Positions 16,110 to 27,880 of a stretch of DNA of 64,000 nucleotides are shown here, in pieces (position 1 is the stretch's first letter; each line of letters starts with the position of its first letter). The stretch is from Bacteroidota bacterium. GTDB taxonomy: Bacteria; Bacteroidota; Bacteroidia; Chitinophagales; Chitinophagaceae. The stretch lies in the NCBI GenBank assembly GCA_029561255.1, contig JAKQJH010000134.1, positions 1 through 64,000 of the forward strand, given 5' to 3'. Under the pieces are notes generated by a model. That model made no database searches, was not told the DNA's origin, and worked only from the letters and a program-made list of their open reading frames with translations. A program made the translations under genes and the position numbers.

Positions 16110-17095
16110 TTCAGCAGCAATTCACACTCCTGCATTAGTTTTTCACTATTGATCGGTGCAGTTCCCACTTCTTCACATACCAAACCGCCGGCAATATTGG
16201 CAGTTTCCGCCATCAGCTTTACATCCCGGGTAACCGCGTATACCAGCGAAGCCACTGCGATCACCGTGTCACCGGCACCGGACACATCCGCAATGTTCCG
16301 GATGTGGGATGGAATAATATACCCCACATTTCCCTGCTGGTAAAAAACCCCTTTCTCCGACAAAGTGATAAATGAAATATCATGTTGTAACTGACGGTTC
16401 AGTTCCTGGTGAATGGAATGCATGACCGCTTCTCCGGCGCCCTCTGTTGTGATATTCAACGCTTCTTTAACCTCTTTCAGGTTGGGTTTGAATATATCCA
16501 CCCCGGAATAAGAAAAGAAATTACGGCGTTTAGGATCCACCGTGACAATGATTTTTTTCTCTTTACACCAGTCAATCACCTGCCTGATTACCCTGGCCGT
16601 TAGTACGCCCTTATTGTAATCTTCCAGGATGATGACCTGCGGCCTTTCCTTTTCCAGGTATAATGCCACTTGTTCAAGAAAACGGGTCTCTTCACCGGCA
16701 TCCAGGTCATGGGTCACTTCTGCATCCAATCGCATCATCTGCTGGCTGCGGCTGATGATCCGCATTTTATTAGTGGTAATGCGTCCGCTACTGGACAGCA
16801 TATAAGTGGTATTAATTCCATACTGCTCAAAAAGTCCCCTCAGCACCTGCGCATCCGCATCATCACCGGTAACCGTCAGCAGGGTGGCCTGTGCTTCCAA
16901 AGATCGGCAGTTCAGGGCTACATTGCCCGCGCCGCCAATCCGGTATTCCTTATTTTGTAAAGTAACTACGGGCACCGGTGCTTCCGGAGATATCCGGTCA
17001 ACCTTCCCCCACATATAAGTATCCAGCATCACATCGCCGATGATACCCACCCGCAGGGAAGAGAAACCGGCAAAGAGTTTTTTGAAGTCAGTCAT
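16106..17095 (-). CDS. D-glycero-beta-D-manno-heptose-7-phosphate kinase (RfaE1/HldE kinase domain)
   Basis: 329 residues of PfkB/ribokinase fold: VGIIGDVMLDTYMWGKVDRI (about 17-36), RIGGAGNVALNCRSL (about 52-66) and the catalytic DVSGAGDTVIAVAS (about 269-282, Asp base). It phosphorylates heptose-7-phosphate to the 1,7-bisphosphate for ADP-heptose and LPS inner-core synthesis. Only the kinase half of HldE is present; the nucleotidyltransferase domain must be encoded elsewhere, as is common in Bacteroidota. The next gene upstream (ompH) ends with its own terminator, so this gene has a separate promoter in 17096-17136 or none recognisable. Confidence 0.88.
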   Translation of the reverse strand: MTDFKKLFAGFSSLRVGIIGDVMLDTYMWGKVDRISPEAPVPVVTLQNKEYRIGGAGNVALNCRSLEAQATLLTVTGDDADAQVLRGLFEQYGINTTYMLSSSGRITTNKMRIISRSQQMMRLDAEVTHDLDAGEETRFLEQVALYLEKERPQVIILEDYNKGVLTARVIRQVIDWCKEKKIIVTVDPKRRNFFSYSGVDIFKPNLKEVKEALNITTEGAGEAVMHSIHQELNRQLQHDISFITLSEKGVFYQQGNVGYIIPSHIRNIADVSGAGDTVIAVASLVYAVTRDVKLMAETANIAGGLVCEEVGTAPINSEKLMQECELLLN

Positions 17096-17136
17096 GGCTC
17101 AAAATAACGCAATATTTCTTTTGAAAAAAAGGACCC

Positions 17137-17160
17137 GAAAAAGCCCCTTCCGGGGCTCTT
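17137..17160 (-). terminator. Intrinsic terminator of the OmpH gene
   Basis: Minus strand hairpin AGCCCC-GGAA-GGGGCT at 17142-17157 followed by TTTTTC, immediately after the stop of the OmpH-like gene. Confidence 0.85.
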
Positions 17161-17164
17161 TGCT

Positions 17165-17785
17165 TTAGTTCTTTTTTGATTTATAACTGGCATTCAGTCC
17201 CTTTACCACATCCGAAGTGATGTTGTAAGCGGTATCCCGATAATAAAAAAGTCCCTGCTCATACGAAACGATATAGGAATAGTCTTTTGTCTTATTGTAC
17301 TCCTTCAGGAAGGTTTCAATTTTTGTCTTGATTTCATTCTGGCGACGCATTACAAAATCACTGTACTCTGAATCAAGGGCTTGTTTACGGTTCTTGATCT
17401 CATCATCCATATTCTTCATTTCGCGGCTGGCCGCTTCGGACTGTTCCTGGTTGAGGGCTCCCGAAGTAGCCTGCTGCTGATAGTAGTTGAATTTCTGCTG
17501 CAGGTTCTTGGACATCCGTTCCATTTCCCCGTTTATTGATTCTTCCCTTTTCAGCATTTCCGATTTCAGTTCCTTCACCATGTCAAAATTGGCGGCCAGG
17601 GAATCCATTTCAAAATAAGCAATTTTAAAAACACCTTTATCCCCGGCACCAGGCTGACTTTCACCAGCAGCAGCTTTTTTTGCAGCACCCGGATTCTTTC
17701 CGGTGAAATGTGCAAAAAACAAATACCCGCAACCCAGGGTCAGGGCCAGATTCCATATCAGCAAACCATTTTTCATCCAATTCAT
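17165..17785 (-). CDS. OmpH/Skp family periplasmic chaperone-like protein
   Basis: 206 residues with an N-terminal membrane/signal segment (MKNGLLIWNLALTLGCGYLFF) and a Gly/Ala-rich linker. Residues about 55-160 are long charged helices (a coiled coil: MVKELKSEMLKREESINGEMERM..LQQKFNYYQQQA), with the OmpH opening KIAYFEMDSL. Skp-like proteins hold unfolded outer-membrane proteins in the periplasm as trimers with tentacle-like helices. Here the N-terminus may stay as an anchor. A TATATTTG box (17820-17813) lies 28 nt before the ATG. It is not beside bamA/lpxD in this window, as is usual for skp. Confidence 0.82.
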   Translation of the reverse strand: MNWMKNGLLIWNLALTLGCGYLFFAHFTGKNPGAAKKAAAGESQPGAGDKGVFKIAYFEMDSLAANFDMVKELKSEMLKREESINGEMERMSKNLQQKFNYYQQQATSGALNQEQSEAASREMKNMDDEIKNRKQALDSEYSDFVMRRQNEIKTKIETFLKEYNKTKDYSYIVSYEQGLFYYRDTAYNITSDVVKGLNASYKSKKN

Positions 17786-17864
17786 TTTACAAAATAACTA
17801 CGAATAAGCGGGCAAATATAAGGAATCGGCTACTTTATGAAAGCCTTAACAGGGCTCCGCTTTT

Positions 17865-17895
17865 TAAAAAAAAGGAGTAAGAAAACTTACTCCTT
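17865..17895 (-). terminator. Intrinsic terminator of rpoC
   Basis: Perfect 10-bp stem AAGGAGTAAG / CTTACTCCTT with a TTTT loop on the minus strand, then a run of T. It follows the rpoC stop codon by 25 bp and ends the rpoBC transcript. Confidence 0.9.
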
Positions 17896-17920
17896 ATAGT
17901 GAATCATTTAACTATTTATC

Positions 17921-20900
17921 TTACTCCTCTTCGTCAAAAGACATGGCTTCGCGGGTGCTCTGGAGCAGTTCATACTCCTCTTTGCTACCTACAATCATGC
18001 TTTCAAATTCGCGGAGACCGGTACCAGCCGGGATCGGATGACCCGTAATGACGTTCTCCTTCAGTCCCAGCATTAAATCGGTTTTACCGTTAATTGCCGC
18101 TGAAGAAAGGACTTTCGTTGTTTCCTGGAAGGAAGCGGCGGAAATCCAGCTCGGTACACCCAGTGAAGCCTTGGTAATTCCCAGCAGCGTCGGTGAAGAC
18201 GTAGCGGGTTTAGCATCCCTGTATTCCACCAGTTTCTTGTCGCTCCGGCGAAGGATGGAGTTTTCTTCCCTCACTTCACGCAGGCTTACGATCTGGCCGG
18301 CACGCAGATGGGCGCTGTCACCGATCTCAGTCACTACTTTCTTATCAAAGATATAATCGTTCTCTTCCACGAAGTCAAACTTGTCGGTCAGGTCATCTTC
18401 CAGGAAGCGGGTATCACCCGGATCCACGATGTTCACCTTACGCATCATCTGACGTACGATTACTTCAATGTGCTTATCATTGATCCGCACACCCTGTAAA
18501 CGATATACTTCCTGGATTTCATTCACTACGTACTCCTGTACAGCGAAAGGACCTTTAATGGAGAGAATATCGAACGGAGCTGTTTGTCCGTCACTCAGTG
18601 AAGCACCGGCTTTTACAAAGTCGCCGTCCTGTGCCAGGATCTGGCGGGTCAACGGTACCAGGTATTTCTTCTGAACACCGTCTTTGGCTTCAATGATGAT
18701 CTCCCGGTTACCACGTTTGATCGCACCCATTACCACTACCCCGTCGATTTCAGATACCACGGCAGGATTACTGGGGTTACGGGCTTCAAACAGTTCAGTT
18801 ACACGGGGCAGACCTCCCGTGATATCCCTCAGCTTGCCGAGGATACGCGGGATCTTCACTATCACCTGTCCGGCTTTCACCTCTTCCGCCTCATCAATGA
18901 TGATATGGCTTCCGGTGGGCAGGTTATATGATTTTTTATCTTTTCCTTCTACAATGATCGAAGGAATCTTTGTTTTATCACGGGTTTCAATAACCACTTT
19001 CTCACGGTGTCCGGTTTGCTCATCCGACTCTTCCCGGTAAGTGATACCATCCAGTACATTTTCAAACTTCACGGTACCGTTGATCTCGGCCATGATCACG
19101 TTGTTAAACGGATCCCATGTGCAGAGAATCGTTCCTTTGTTTACATGCTGGCCATCTTTTACATTCAGGGTAGCACCGTATGGAATATTGTTGGTGATCA
19201 GCAGACGGTCATTCTTCGTATCAATGATACGAACCTCACCGGTACGACCAATTACCACCTGATTTTTGGCTCCTTCATTGTTCTCGACAATTACGGTACG
19301 CAGACCATCAAACTGGATCGTACCATCGAACTTCGCCAATAAAGTAGATTCTACGGAAGCAGATCCGGCCACACCACCCACGTGGAAGGTACGGAGGGTC
19401 AGCTGGGTACCCGGTTCACCGATGGACTGGGCCGCAATGATTCCGACCGCATCACCCTTCTGGGCAATATTTCCGGAAGCCAGGTTCTTACCATAACATT
19501 TCACACACACACCACGCTTGCTTTCGCAGGTCAGTACAGAACGGATCTCAACCGTTTCAATTCCGGCCTCTTCAATTTTGCGGGCAATATCTATGGTGAT
19601 CTCATCACCACCAGAAACAATCAGGCTGTCATTGATCGGATCGTACACATCATGCAATGAGGTACGTCCGGCCAGCCTGTCGCTCAATGGCTCGATCACA
19701 TCTTCATTATCTTTTAAGGCTGAAGTGGCAATACCACGCAGGGTACCACAATCTTCTTCGGTGATCACCACATCCTGGGCCACGTCCACGAGACGACGGG
19801 TCAGGTAACCGGCATCGGCTGTTTTAAGGGCCGTATCCGCCAGACCTTTACGGGCACCGTGGGTGGAGATGAAGTAATCCAATACGTTCAGACCGCCTTT
19901 GAAGTTGGACAGGATCGGGTTCTCGATGATCTCGGAGCCGGTAGAACCAGACTTCCTTGGTTTGGCCATCAGACCCCGGATACCAGCCAGCTGTTTGATC
20001 TGTTGCTTGGAACCACGGGCTCCGGAATCCAGCATCATGTATACAGAGTTGAATCCCTGTTTGTCATTCGCCAGTTCACGGATCAGTGTTTCTGTGATAC
20101 GTGTATCCACACGGCTCCAGATATCCACGATCTGGTTGTATCGTTCGTTGTTGGTGATCAGACCCATGTTGTAGCTGTCCCACACTTCATCTACTTCCCC
20201 TTTCGCGTTATCCAGCATTTCCTCTTTCTCATCCGGAATGATCAGGTCATTGATGTTGAAGGAAAGTCCACCCTGGAAGGCGGTACGGAATCCAAGCTGC
20301 TTGATATCATCCAGGAACTTGGCCGTTTTCGGAACGTTGGTGATCTTGATGATATCACCAATGATCTCGCGCAGGTTCTTCTTCGTCAGCAGGGCATTTA
20401 CAAATCCCACTTCAGCAGGTACGTGCTGGTTAAACAGTACGCGGCCAACAGTAGTTTCAATCAGTTTATGTTCGAGCAGACCATCTGAATTCCGGATATT
20501 GGCTTTCACCTTGATCCAGGCATGCAGGTCTACAACTCTTTCATTGTGTGCAATGATCACTTCTTCCGCCGAGTAGAAAATCTTACCCTGGCCGCGAACG
20601 GTTTCGGTATCAGTGGTTTTCTTTCCTTTTGTGATATAATACAGACCAAGTACCATGTCCTGTGAAGGCAGGGTGATTGGCGTACCATTCTGCGGGTTAA
20701 GGATGTTATGAGAAGCCAGCATCAGCAATTGGGCTTCCAGGATCGCGGCATGGCTCAGGGGCACGTGTACCGCCATCTGGTCACCATCAAAGTCGGCGTT
20801 GAACGCGGACGTTACGAGCGGGTGCAACTGGATCGCTTTACCTTCAATCAGTTTGGGCTGGAAGGCCTGGATAGACAGACGGTGAAGCGTCGGGGCACGG

Positions 20901-22213
20901 TTCAGCATGACAGGGTGACCTTTCAGAATATTTTCCAGGATATCCCATACCACCGCTTCCTTCTTATCCACCAGTTTACGGGCAGACTTCACGGTTTTAA
21001 CGATACCTCTTTCTATCAGTTTACGGATGATAAACGGTTTGAATAATTCAGCCGCCATATCTTTTGGAAGACCGCACTCATGTAATTTCAGTTCGGGACC
21101 TACCACGATAACAGAACGACCGGAATAGTCTACCCGTTTACCGAGCAGGTTCTGACGGAAACGTCCTTGTTTACCTTTCAGCACATCACTCAGTGATTTC
21201 AGGGCACGTCCGCCTTCTGCTTTAACGGCATTGGACTTACGGCTGTTATCAAACAGTGAATCCACGGCTTCCTGCAGCATACGTTTTTCGTTACGCAGGA
21301 TCACCTCAGGAGCTTTAATTTCCAATAACCTTTTCAAACGGTTATTCCGGATGATTACCCGGCGATACAGGTCATTCAGGTCAGAAGAAGCAAAACGGCC
21401 ACCATCCAGGGGAACGAGGGGACGCAGTTCCGGCGGAATCACCGGGATATATTGCATCACCATCCACTCCGGACGGTTGTTGATTCTTGTATTGGCATCA
21501 CGGAAAGCTTCCACCACACTCAGGCGTTTCAGCGCATCGGCCTTACGTTGTTGGGATGTTTCAGTGGCAGCGGCATTCCGCAGGTCAAATGATAACTGAT
21601 CGAGATCGATACGGGCCAGCATATCATGCACGGCTTCCGCACCCATCTTGGCGATAAACTTATTGGGATCATCGTCCGGCAGGTATTGGTTATCCTTCGG
21701 TAAGGTATCCAGGATATCCAGGTATTCCTCTTCAGTAAGGAGGTCACCCATATTCTGGCCCTTGTCAGTACGGATACCCGGCTGAATCACCACAAAACGT
21801 TCGTAGTAAACGATCGTCTCGAGTTTCTTAGAGCTAACCCCCAACAGGTAACCGATTTTATTCGGGAGAGATTTGAAATACCAGATATGCACAACCGGCA
21901 CTACCAGTTTGATATGTCCCATTCTTTCGCGACGTACTTTCTTCTCTGTTACTTCCACTCCGCAACGATCGCAGACGATGCCTTTATAACGGATACGTTT
22001 GTATTTGCCGCAGGCACATTCATAATCTTTAACTGGTCCGAAGATTCTTTCGCAGAACAAACCATCTCTTTCGGGTTTGTACGTACGGTAGTTGATCGTT
22101 TCGGGCTTTAAGATCTCACCATAACTTCTTTCGAGAATGGTATCCGGAGATGCCAGGCCGATGGTGATTTTTGAAAAAGCCGCTTTGGGACGATTTTCTT
22201 TTCTGATAGCCAT
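17921..22213 (-). CDS. rpoC: DNA-directed RNA polymerase subunit beta'
   Basis: 1430 residues. N-terminal zinc site C66/C68/C81/C84 (CACG..CDRC), the catalytic magnesium loop NADFDGD at 472-478, the region [16 protein letters not shown] before it, the second zinc cluster around [13 protein letters not shown], and an extended C-terminal part with [15 protein letters not shown] (trigger loop/bridge helix region). Forms the RNA polymerase core with RpoB and alpha. Preceded by rpoB with a 140-bp spacer that contains an inverted heptamer repeat; followed by a strong terminator. Confidence 0.99.
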   Translation of the reverse strand: MAIRKENRPKAAFSKITIGLASPDTILERSYGEILKPETINYRTYKPERDGLFCERIFGPVKDYECACGKYKRIRYKGIVCDRCGVEVTEKKVRRERMGHIKLVVPVVHIWYFKSLPNKIGYLLGVSSKKLETIVYYERFVVIQPGIRTDKGQNMGDLLTEEEYLDILDTLPKDNQYLPDDDPNKFIAKMGAEAVHDMLARIDLDQLSFDLRNAAATETSQQRKADALKRLSVVEAFRDANTRINNRPEWMVMQYIPVIPPELRPLVPLDGGRFASSDLNDLYRRVIIRNNRLKRLLEIKAPEVILRNEKRMLQEAVDSLFDNSRKSNAVKAEGGRALKSLSDVLKGKQGRFRQNLLGKRVDYSGRSVIVVGPELKLHECGLPKDMAAELFKPFIIRKLIERGIVKTVKSARKLVDKKEAVVWDILENILKGHPVMLNRAPTLHRLSIQAFQPKLIEGKAIQLHPLVTSAFNADFDGDQMAVHVPLSHAAILEAQLLMLASHNILNPQNGTPITLPSQDMVLGLYYITKGKKTTDTETVRGQGKIFYSAEEVIIAHNERVVDLHAWIKVKANIRNSDGLLEHKLIETTVGRVLFNQHVPAEVGFVNALLTKKNLREIIGDIIKITNVPKTAKFLDDIKQLGFRTAFQGGLSFNINDLIIPDEKEEMLDNAKGEVDEVWDSYNMGLITNNERYNQIVDIWSRVDTRITETLIRELANDKQGFNSVYMMLDSGARGSKQQIKQLAGIRGLMAKPRKSGSTGSEIIENPILSNFKGGLNVLDYFISTHGARKGLADTALKTADAGYLTRRLVDVAQDVVITEEDCGTLRGIATSALKDNEDVIEPLSDRLAGRTSLHDVYDPINDSLIVSGGDEITIDIARKIEEAGIETVEIRSVLTCESKRGVCVKCYGKNLASGNIAQKGDAVGIIAAQSIGEPGTQLTLRTFHVGGVAGSASVESTLLAKFDGTIQFDGLRTVIVENNEGAKNQVVIGRTGEVRIIDTKNDRLLITNNIPYGATLNVKDGQHVNKGTILCTWDPFNNVIMAEINGTVKFENVLDGITYREESDEQTGHREKVVIETRDKTKIPSIIVEGKDKKSYNLPTGSHIIIDEAEEVKAGQVIVKIPRILGKLRDITGGLPRVTELFEARNPSNPAVVSEIDGVVVMGAIKRGNREIIIEAKDGVQKKYLVPLTRQILAQDGDFVKAGASLSDGQTAPFDILSIKGPFAVQEYVVNEIQEVYRLQGVRINDKHIEVIVRQMMRKVNIVDPGDTRFLEDDLTDKFDFVEENDYIFDKKVVTEIGDSAHLRAGQIVSLREVREENSILRRSDKKLVEYRDAKPATSSPTLLGITKASLGVPSWISAASFQETTKVLSSAAINGKTDLMLGLKENVITGHPIPAGTGLREFESMIVGSKEEYELLQSTREAMSFDEEE

Positions 22214-22264
22214 AATTTACTTTATAGTTGTTAGACCCTGATTAGTTAATTCAAAATGAAAAAG

Positions 22265-22345
22265 TCAAAAGTAAAATTCCTTTATTCGAACCTGCCGGAT
22301 AAATGGATTGAATCTTACAGCAGGATTTTTAATTTTTACTTTTGA
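22265..22345 (-). repeat. Inverted heptamer-repeat stem-loop in the rpoB-rpoC spacer
   Basis: TCAAAAGTAAAATT at 22265-22278 is complementary to AATTTTTACTTTTGA at 22331-22345, with an inner CCTGC (22291-22295) / GCAGG (22320-22324) stem. The rpoB-side arm continues the 7-bp repeat that begins at the rpoB TAA (minus strand: TAAAAAA, TCAAAAG, TAAAAAT, TAAAAAT); the rpoC-side arm is the same repeat inverted. No T-tract follows, so it is more likely an RNA structure than a terminator. Confidence 0.7.
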
Positions 22346-22353
22346 TTTTTTAC

Positions 22354-25300
22354 TTATTCAAATTTGAGATCCAGACCCAGTCCTCTCAGTTCATGCACCA
22401 GTACGTTGAACGATTCTGGTACACCGGCTCTAGGTACGTTCTCCCCTTTCACAATAGACTCGTAAGTCTTCGCACGTCCGATGATATCATCCGATTTGAT
22501 CGTAAGCAGTTCCTGGAGAATATTGGAAGCACCGTAGGCTTCGAGGGCCCACACCTCCATCTCACCGAAACGCTGACCACCGAACTGGGCTTTACCACCC
22601 AACGGCTGCTGGGTAATCAGACTGTACGGTCCGATCGAACGGGCGTGCATTTTATCATCCACCATGTGGTGCAGTTTGATCACATAGATGATACCCACGG
22701 TTGCTTTCTGGTGGAAACGCTCCCCGGTCTCCCCATCATACAGGTAGGTGTGACCATACATCGGGATATTGGCGTCTTTACAGTAAGAAGCGATCTCATC
22801 CACGGAAGCACCATCAAAGATGGGCGTCGCGAATTTCAATCCCAGTTTCTCACCGGTCCAGCCAAGGATCGTTTCATAGATCTGTCCGAGGTTCATACGG
22901 CTTGGTACCCCCAGCGGATTCAATACCACATCCACCGGTGTTCCGTCTTCCAGGAACGGCATGTCTTCGTGACGAACAATCTTGGCCACGATCCCTTTGT
23001 TACCGTGACGGCCCGCCATCTTATCACCCACTTTCAGTTTACGTTTCACCGCGAGGTATACTTTCGCGAGTTTCAGTACACCGGCAGGTAATTCATCCCC
23101 GATACTGATGTTGAACTTCTCCCGCTTGTAACGCCCCAGTTCTTCGTTGAACTTGATATTGTAGTTGTGGAGCAGGGTATTAATCTGATCATCCACTTTT
23201 TTATCACCGGTCCAGCCCAGCGGATTGATGTTTGCGTAATCCAGTCCGCGCAGGTTTTTCTCTGTAAACTTGGCACCTTTACCGATCTGTACTTCACCGA
23301 AGTTGTTGCTCACACTGGCGGATACATGATCCTTCAGCAGGGTGGTCAGTTTTTCCAGCAGTACTTCCATCAGGTCGGTCTCGTTCTTCTCGTGGATCTT
23401 TTCCAGTTTCTCGATTGCAGCCTTCTCACGCACTTTCGCGTTCTTGTCTTTCTTGGCGCGCTGGAAAAGTTTTTTACCAATCACCACCCCTTCTACTCCA
23501 TTCGGTGCTTTCAGGGAAGCATCTTTTGCATCACCGGCTTTATCACCGAAGATGGCGCGAAGCAGTTTCTCTTCCGGAGTTGGATCACTTTCTCCTTTCG
23601 GGGTGATCTTACCGATCAGAATATCACCTTCTTTCACCTGGGCACCGATGCGGATAATACCGTTCTCATCGAGGTCTTTGGTGGCTTCTTCAGAAACGTT
23701 GGGGATATCCGGCGTCAGTTCTTCTTCGCCGAGTTTGGTATCACGTACTTCCAGTTCATATTCAGAAATGTGAACGGAAGTAAACATATCTTCTTTTACG
23801 ACTCTTTCGCTGATTACAATCGCATCCTCGAAGTTGTATCCTTTCCAGGGCATGAAGGCCACTTTCAGGTTTTTACCAAGTGCCAGTTCCCCGTTCTGGG
23901 TGGCATATCCTTCCGTCAGGAAGTCGCCTTTTTTCACCCGCTGACCTTTCTTCACCGCAGGGGAAAGATTGATACAGGTTTCCTGGTTGGTCTTGATAAA
24001 CTTCGTAAGACGATAGATCCGCAGGTCATCTTCAAAACTCACGAGTTTTTCAGAAGCATCCCTTTCATAACGGACGTGGATTTCATTGGCATCCACAAAT
24101 TCAACCACCCCTTCTCCGTCAGAGTGGATCTGGATCCTTGCATCACGGGCTGCTTTTCCTTCAAGACCGGTACCTACAATAGGTACATCCGGACGAAGCA
24201 GGGGCACTGCCTGACGTTGCATGTTTGATCCCATCAGCGCACGGTTGGCATCATCATGTTCCAGGAATGGAATCAGGGAGGCACTCAAACCCACAATCTG
24301 GTTGGGGGCCACGTCCATATATTCCACTTCATTCTTGTCGAGGATCGGGAAGTCCCCGGTTTCACGACTTTGAATTCTTTCATCTTTAAAATTTCCTTTT
24401 TCATCCAGCTGGGTATTGGCCTGGGCGATTTTTGCCAGATCCTCTTCCTCAGCACTCAGGAAATTCAGTTCTTTCATGTTCACTTTACCTTCATGCACTT
24501 TGCGGTATGGGGTTTCAATAAAGCCCATATCATTGATCTTCGCATGTACGCAAAGGGTGGAGATCAGACCGATGTTTGGTCCCTCCGGTGTTTCAATGGT
24601 ACAGAGACGCCCGTAGTGGGAATAGTGTACGTCACGTACCTCGAAACCGGCGCGCTCCCGGCTCAGACCACCGGGCCCGAGTGCGGAAATACGACGTTTG
24701 TGGGTGATCTCGGAAAGCGGGTTGGTCTGATCGAGGAACTGGGACAGCTGTGATGTTCCAAAGAAGGAGTTGATCACAGAAGAAAGGGTCCGGGCATTGA
24801 TCAGGTCAACCGGGGTAAATACTTCATTATCGCGGACGTTCATACGCTCACGGATGGTACGGGCCATACGGGCCAGACCTACACCGAACTGAGCATATAA
24901 TTGTTCACCTACAGTCCTTACACGACGGTTACTCAGGTGATCGATATCATCGATCTCTGCTTTACCGTTGGTCAGACGTACGAGGTATTTAATGATGAGG
25001 ATAATATCATCTTTAGTCAGTGTTTTCTTTTCCAGCGGCAGGTCTACATTCAGTTTGCGGTTGATCTTGTAACGACCTACTTCGCCGAGGTCATAACGTT
25101 TGTCGCTGAAGAATAATTTGTCGATGATACCCCGGGCGGTCTCATTATCGGGTGCATCCGCGCCACGGAGCTGACGGTAGATAAATTGTACCGCTTCCAG
25201 CTCACTGTTGGAAGTATCCTTGTTCAGGGTATTGTAGATGATAGCATAGTCGCCACCCACATCTTCGCGCTGAACAAACACACTGGCCACTTCCATTTCG

Positions 25301-26157
25301 GAAATCGTCTCAATGGCTTCTTCATCCAGCACGGTATCCCTTTCCATTACGATCTCATTCCGCTCAATGGAAACCACTTCACCGGTGTCTTCATCCACAA
25401 AATCCTCTACCCAGGTACGGAGTACACGGGCAGCAAGGCGTTTGCCGACATATTTGCTTAAGGTTTTCTTTTCCGCTTTTATTTCATCGGCCATTCCGAA
25501 TAGTGTCAGAATGTCCTTGTCTGTTTCAAATCCAATTGAACGAAGCAGGGTGGTAACCGGAAATTTCTTCTTCCGGTCAATGTAGGCATACATCACGTTG
25601 TTGATGTCGGTGGCAAACTCCATCCAGGCTCCTTTGAAAGGAATCACACGGGCGGAGTAGATCTTGGTGCCATTCGGGTGAACGGACTGACCAAAGAAAA
25701 CACCCGGTGAACGGTGAAGCTGTGAAACCACTACACGCTCGGCCCCGTTGATCACGAAGGTACCGCGGGGAGTCATGTAGGGAATATTGCCCAGGAACAC
25801 GTCCTGCACGATGGTCTGGAAATCCACGTGCTCTTCATCGTTACAGCTCAGACGCAGTTTCGCTTTCAGCGGCACCGCATAGGTCAGACCTCTTTCCATA
25901 CACTCTTCGATAGTGTACCGGGGCGGATCGATGAAGTAATCCAGGAATTCCAGGACGAAAATATTCCGGGTGTCCGTGATCGGGAAGTTATCCTTGAATA
26001 CACGGAACAAACCTTCGATATTTCGCTTATCCGGGGTTGTTTCTAACTGGAAAAATTCTTTAAACGATTGAATCTGTACTTCAAGCAGATCGGGTGTTTC
26101 AGCCAGGTGCTTGATTTTACCGAAATCCACTCTTGAGTTCACTTTTGTTGAAGACAT
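22354..26157 (-). CDS. rpoB: DNA-directed RNA polymerase subunit beta
   Basis: 1267 residues. Recognised by the rifampicin/fork region [20 protein letters not shown] and [19 protein letters not shown], the SIQNGLIST-like stretch [18 protein letters not shown], the active-site segment [19 protein letters not shown], and the C-terminal clamp [24 protein letters not shown]. All are collinear and full length. An own promoter is present at 26301-26330, because rplL and rpoB are separated by a divergent gene and 1.7 kb here. The TAA stop begins a heptamer repeat. Confidence 0.99.
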   Translation of the reverse strand: MSSTKVNSRVDFGKIKHLAETPDLLEVQIQSFKEFFQLETTPDKRNIEGLFRVFKDNFPITDTRNIFVLEFLDYFIDPPRYTIEECMERGLTYAVPLKAKLRLSCNDEEHVDFQTIVQDVFLGNIPYMTPRGTFVINGAERVVVSQLHRSPGVFFGQSVHPNGTKIYSARVIPFKGAWMEFATDINNVMYAYIDRKKKFPVTTLLRSIGFETDKDILTLFGMADEIKAEKKTLSKYVGKRLAARVLRTWVEDFVDEDTGEVVSIERNEIVMERDTVLDEEAIETISEMEVASVFVQREDVGGDYAIIYNTLNKDTSNSELEAVQFIYRQLRGADAPDNETARGIIDKLFFSDKRYDLGEVGRYKINRKLNVDLPLEKKTLTKDDIILIIKYLVRLTNGKAEIDDIDHLSNRRVRTVGEQLYAQFGVGLARMARTIRERMNVRDNEVFTPVDLINARTLSSVINSFFGTSQLSQFLDQTNPLSEITHKRRISALGPGGLSRERAGFEVRDVHYSHYGRLCTIETPEGPNIGLISTLCVHAKINDMGFIETPYRKVHEGKVNMKELNFLSAEEEDLAKIAQANTQLDEKGNFKDERIQSRETGDFPILDKNEVEYMDVAPNQIVGLSASLIPFLEHDDANRALMGSNMQRQAVPLLRPDVPIVGTGLEGKAARDARIQIHSDGEGVVEFVDANEIHVRYERDASEKLVSFEDDLRIYRLTKFIKTNQETCINLSPAVKKGQRVKKGDFLTEGYATQNGELALGKNLKVAFMPWKGYNFEDAIVISERVVKEDMFTSVHISEYELEVRDTKLGEEELTPDIPNVSEEATKDLDENGIIRIGAQVKEGDILIGKITPKGESDPTPEEKLLRAIFGDKAGDAKDASLKAPNGVEGVVIGKKLFQRAKKDKNAKVREKAAIEKLEKIHEKNETDLMEVLLEKLTTLLKDHVSASVSNNFGEVQIGKGAKFTEKNLRGLDYANINPLGWTGDKKVDDQINTLLHNYNIKFNEELGRYKREKFNISIGDELPAGVLKLAKVYLAVKRKLKVGDKMAGRHGNKGIVAKIVRHEDMPFLEDGTPVDVVLNPLGVPSRMNLGQIYETILGWTGEKLGLKFATPIFDGASVDEIASYCKDANIPMYGHTYLYDGETGERFHQKATVGIIYVIKLHHMVDDKMHARSIGPYSLITQQPLGGKAQFGGQRFGEMEVWALEAYGASNILQELLTIKSDDIIGRAKTYESIVKGENVPRAGVPESFNVLVHELRGLGLDLKFE

Positions 26158-26300
26158 ATGCGTAAAACCGGTTTTTACAACGTTGAGGACACACCAATCA
26201 TGTTCATGCTCTCACTTTAGAAAAAATGAAAGTGCATGAAATTCAGCTACTTACACATGGATTGGGATGTCAAAATATATTTGGCCAAAATAAAGGATTG

Positions 26301-26330
26301 CAAAGGTAGGGATTATATGTTCTCAACCAA
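26301..26330 (-). promoter_or_regulatory. Promoter of rpoBC
   Basis: Minus strand CTTG (TTG at 26330-26328), 19-nt spacer, TACCTTTG (26308-26301). Matches the Bacteroidota consensus well. The transcript would have a leader of about 135 nt before the rpoB ATG. The 265-bp interval 26158-26422 is divergent with the helix-hairpin-helix gene. Confidence 0.75.
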
Positions 26331-26422
26331 GAAAAGTTTGCTCACAATAACCCGGCCAAAAAACCGGTAAATCAGGGGGTTTTACCCCTTCCAAAAACCC
26401 CGTTTCTGGTTAAAATTGGGCC

Positions 26423-27391
26423 ATGAAAATGAAGGAAAAACTGGCGGGTTACCTGACCCTGAGCCGGAAGGAAAGAACCGGGGTTATACTACTCGGGCTG
26501 CTTATTATTTCCCTTTTTTTACTCCCCCCGCTCCTTCCGGTACCGGGCCCTCCCCCGGTCAGTCCGGCCGATACCGCGTGGATCGTGGCGATGAAAAAAC
26601 TGGAACAAAAAGAAGAATCTTATCCACAGGGCGTCCCATCGTCCCGTGAAGACCCGGTCCGCCCCCCAGCCCGAGCCGGGTACGGGTATCCGGCAAGATC
26701 CGGAACACCCTCACTCTTCAACTTCGACCCCAATACGTTGAGAGAAGAGGGGTGGCAGCAACTGGGGTTGCGGGAGAAGACGATTAAGACGATTTTAAAC
26801 TACTTGTCCAAAGGAGGGAAATTCCGTAAGCCGGAGGACCTGCAACGGGTTTATGGCCTGTTTCCGGACGAATACGAGCGTTTGAGACCCTATATCCGTA
26901 TTGGGGAAGTAACCTCTTCCCCATTACCGGCATGGACCAATGAAAAACGGGATTTTGAAAAGCCCGCTAAGGTCACTGCTGATACAAGACGGGTGATCGT
27001 TGAAATTAATACGGCGGATACCAGTGCGTTGATTGCCCTTCCGGGAATTGGGTCAAAACTCGCCCAACGAATCATCAGTTTCCGGGAAAAGCTGGGAGGA
27101 TTTTATTCGGTGAAACAGGTGGCGGAGACTTTTGGATTGGCTGATTCGGTATACCGGAAGATCGAACCCTTATTAAAGCTGGAAGTGAAAACATGGCGGA
27201 AGATCAATATCAATACCGCTACAGCCGAAGAGTTGAAGGTTCATCCATACCTGAAATGGAATGTGATCAATGCCTTACTGGCCTACCGGAAGGAACATGG
27301 TTCATTCCGGAATACAGATGAGCTGAAACAGGTCATGGCGGTGACGGATGAAATATACGGGCGGATCGTACCTTACCTGGTTACAGAATAA
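26423..27391 (+). CDS. Helix-hairpin-helix (ComEA-like) membrane-anchored protein
   Basis: 322 residues. One N-terminal membrane helix (GVILLGLLIISLFLLPPLLP, about 19-38), a Pro-rich linker (about 35-100) and three ComEA-type helix-hairpin-helix repeats: FNFDPNTLREEGWQQLGLRE (about 97), INTADTSALIALPGIGSKLA (about 194) and ININTATAEELKVHPYLKWN (about 257). Such repeats bind DNA backbone without sequence specificity; family members act in DNA uptake, but in Bacteroidota the role is mostly unknown. The gene is alone on the plus strand between rplL and rpoB and is followed by a block of palindromic repeats. Confidence 0.85.
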   Translation: MKMKEKLAGYLTLSRKERTGVILLGLLIISLFLLPPLLPVPGPPPVSPADTAWIVAMKKLEQKEESYPQGVPSSREDPVRPPARAGYGYPARSGTPSLFNFDPNTLREEGWQQLGLREKTIKTILNYLSKGGKFRKPEDLQRVYGLFPDEYERLRPYIRIGEVTSSPLPAWTNEKRDFEKPAKVTADTRRVIVEINTADTSALIALPGIGSKLAQRIISFREKLGGFYSVKQVAETFGLADSVYRKIEPLLKLEVKTWRKININTATAEELKVHPYLKWNVINALLAYRKEHGSFRNTDELKQVMAVTDEIYGRIVPYLVTE

Positions 27392-27428
27392 AAAATTATA
27401 CTGAACTGCTACAAGCTAAAATTTAGTT

Positions 27429-27787
27429 CAACCCCTTTGGGGTTGTTAGGATCTCTACACAACTTTACCCCGGGTTGCACCCGGGGCTATTAAAAGTTTA
27501 AGCCCTGCGGGCTATACATTCATTTCCAAAACCCATACCGCTGAAAAAAAAGTATGGATAACCATAGAAGTAATGTTCCTCTTGAAGGAATTACAGAACC
27601 TCTTTGAAGCTGGAAAATAGTATTCAGAAAAGTGAAAAAATCCCATATGGTTTTGTTTGCATCAATCAGACTGATGCACAGTTAAAAGTCAGGTTACTGA
27701 TAACCCCGGAGGGGTTGAACAATTCATAGCCCCGGGTGCAACCCGGGGTTAGTTGAAGGTATGATTCTCCCAACCCCAACGGGGTTG
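27429..27787. repeat. Cluster of REP-like palindromes between the HhH gene and rplL
   Basis: CAACCCCTTTGGGGTTG at 27429-27445; CCCCGGGTTGCACCCGGGG at about 27468-27486; AGCCCTGCGGGCT at 27501-27513; AACCCCGGAGGGGTT at 27702-27716; CCCCGGGTGCAACCCGGGG at 27730-27748; CAACCCCAACGGGGTTG at 27771-27787. The CCCCGGGT element at 27730 is the reverse complement of the one at 27468 apart from nothing in the arms, so the cluster looks like two inverted-type groups flanking 190 bp of unassigned DNA. No gene lies in 27392-27894. Confidence 0.85.
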
Positions 27788-27846
27788 AATTAAGCTGGCT
27801 GGCAGTGAAACTGCTGGCCATCCGATAAGCCGAAATCCCGGATAAA

Positions 27847-27880
27847 TAAAAAAGGGTGCCGTATCGACACCCCTTTTTTA
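27847..27880 (-). terminator. Intrinsic terminator of the rplKAJL transcript
   Basis: Minus strand GGGTGTC..GGCACCC hairpin (27854-27872) followed by TTTTTT. It lies 15 bp past the rplL stop, so rplL transcripts probably do not run into rpoB, unlike the usual rplJL-rpoBC arrangement. Confidence 0.85.

Noticed and set aside
22342-26046. Long plus-strand open frames opposite rpoB, such as 353 codons at 23167-24228
   Set aside because: They are antisense shadows of the rpoB coding sequence with no coherent fold or start context.
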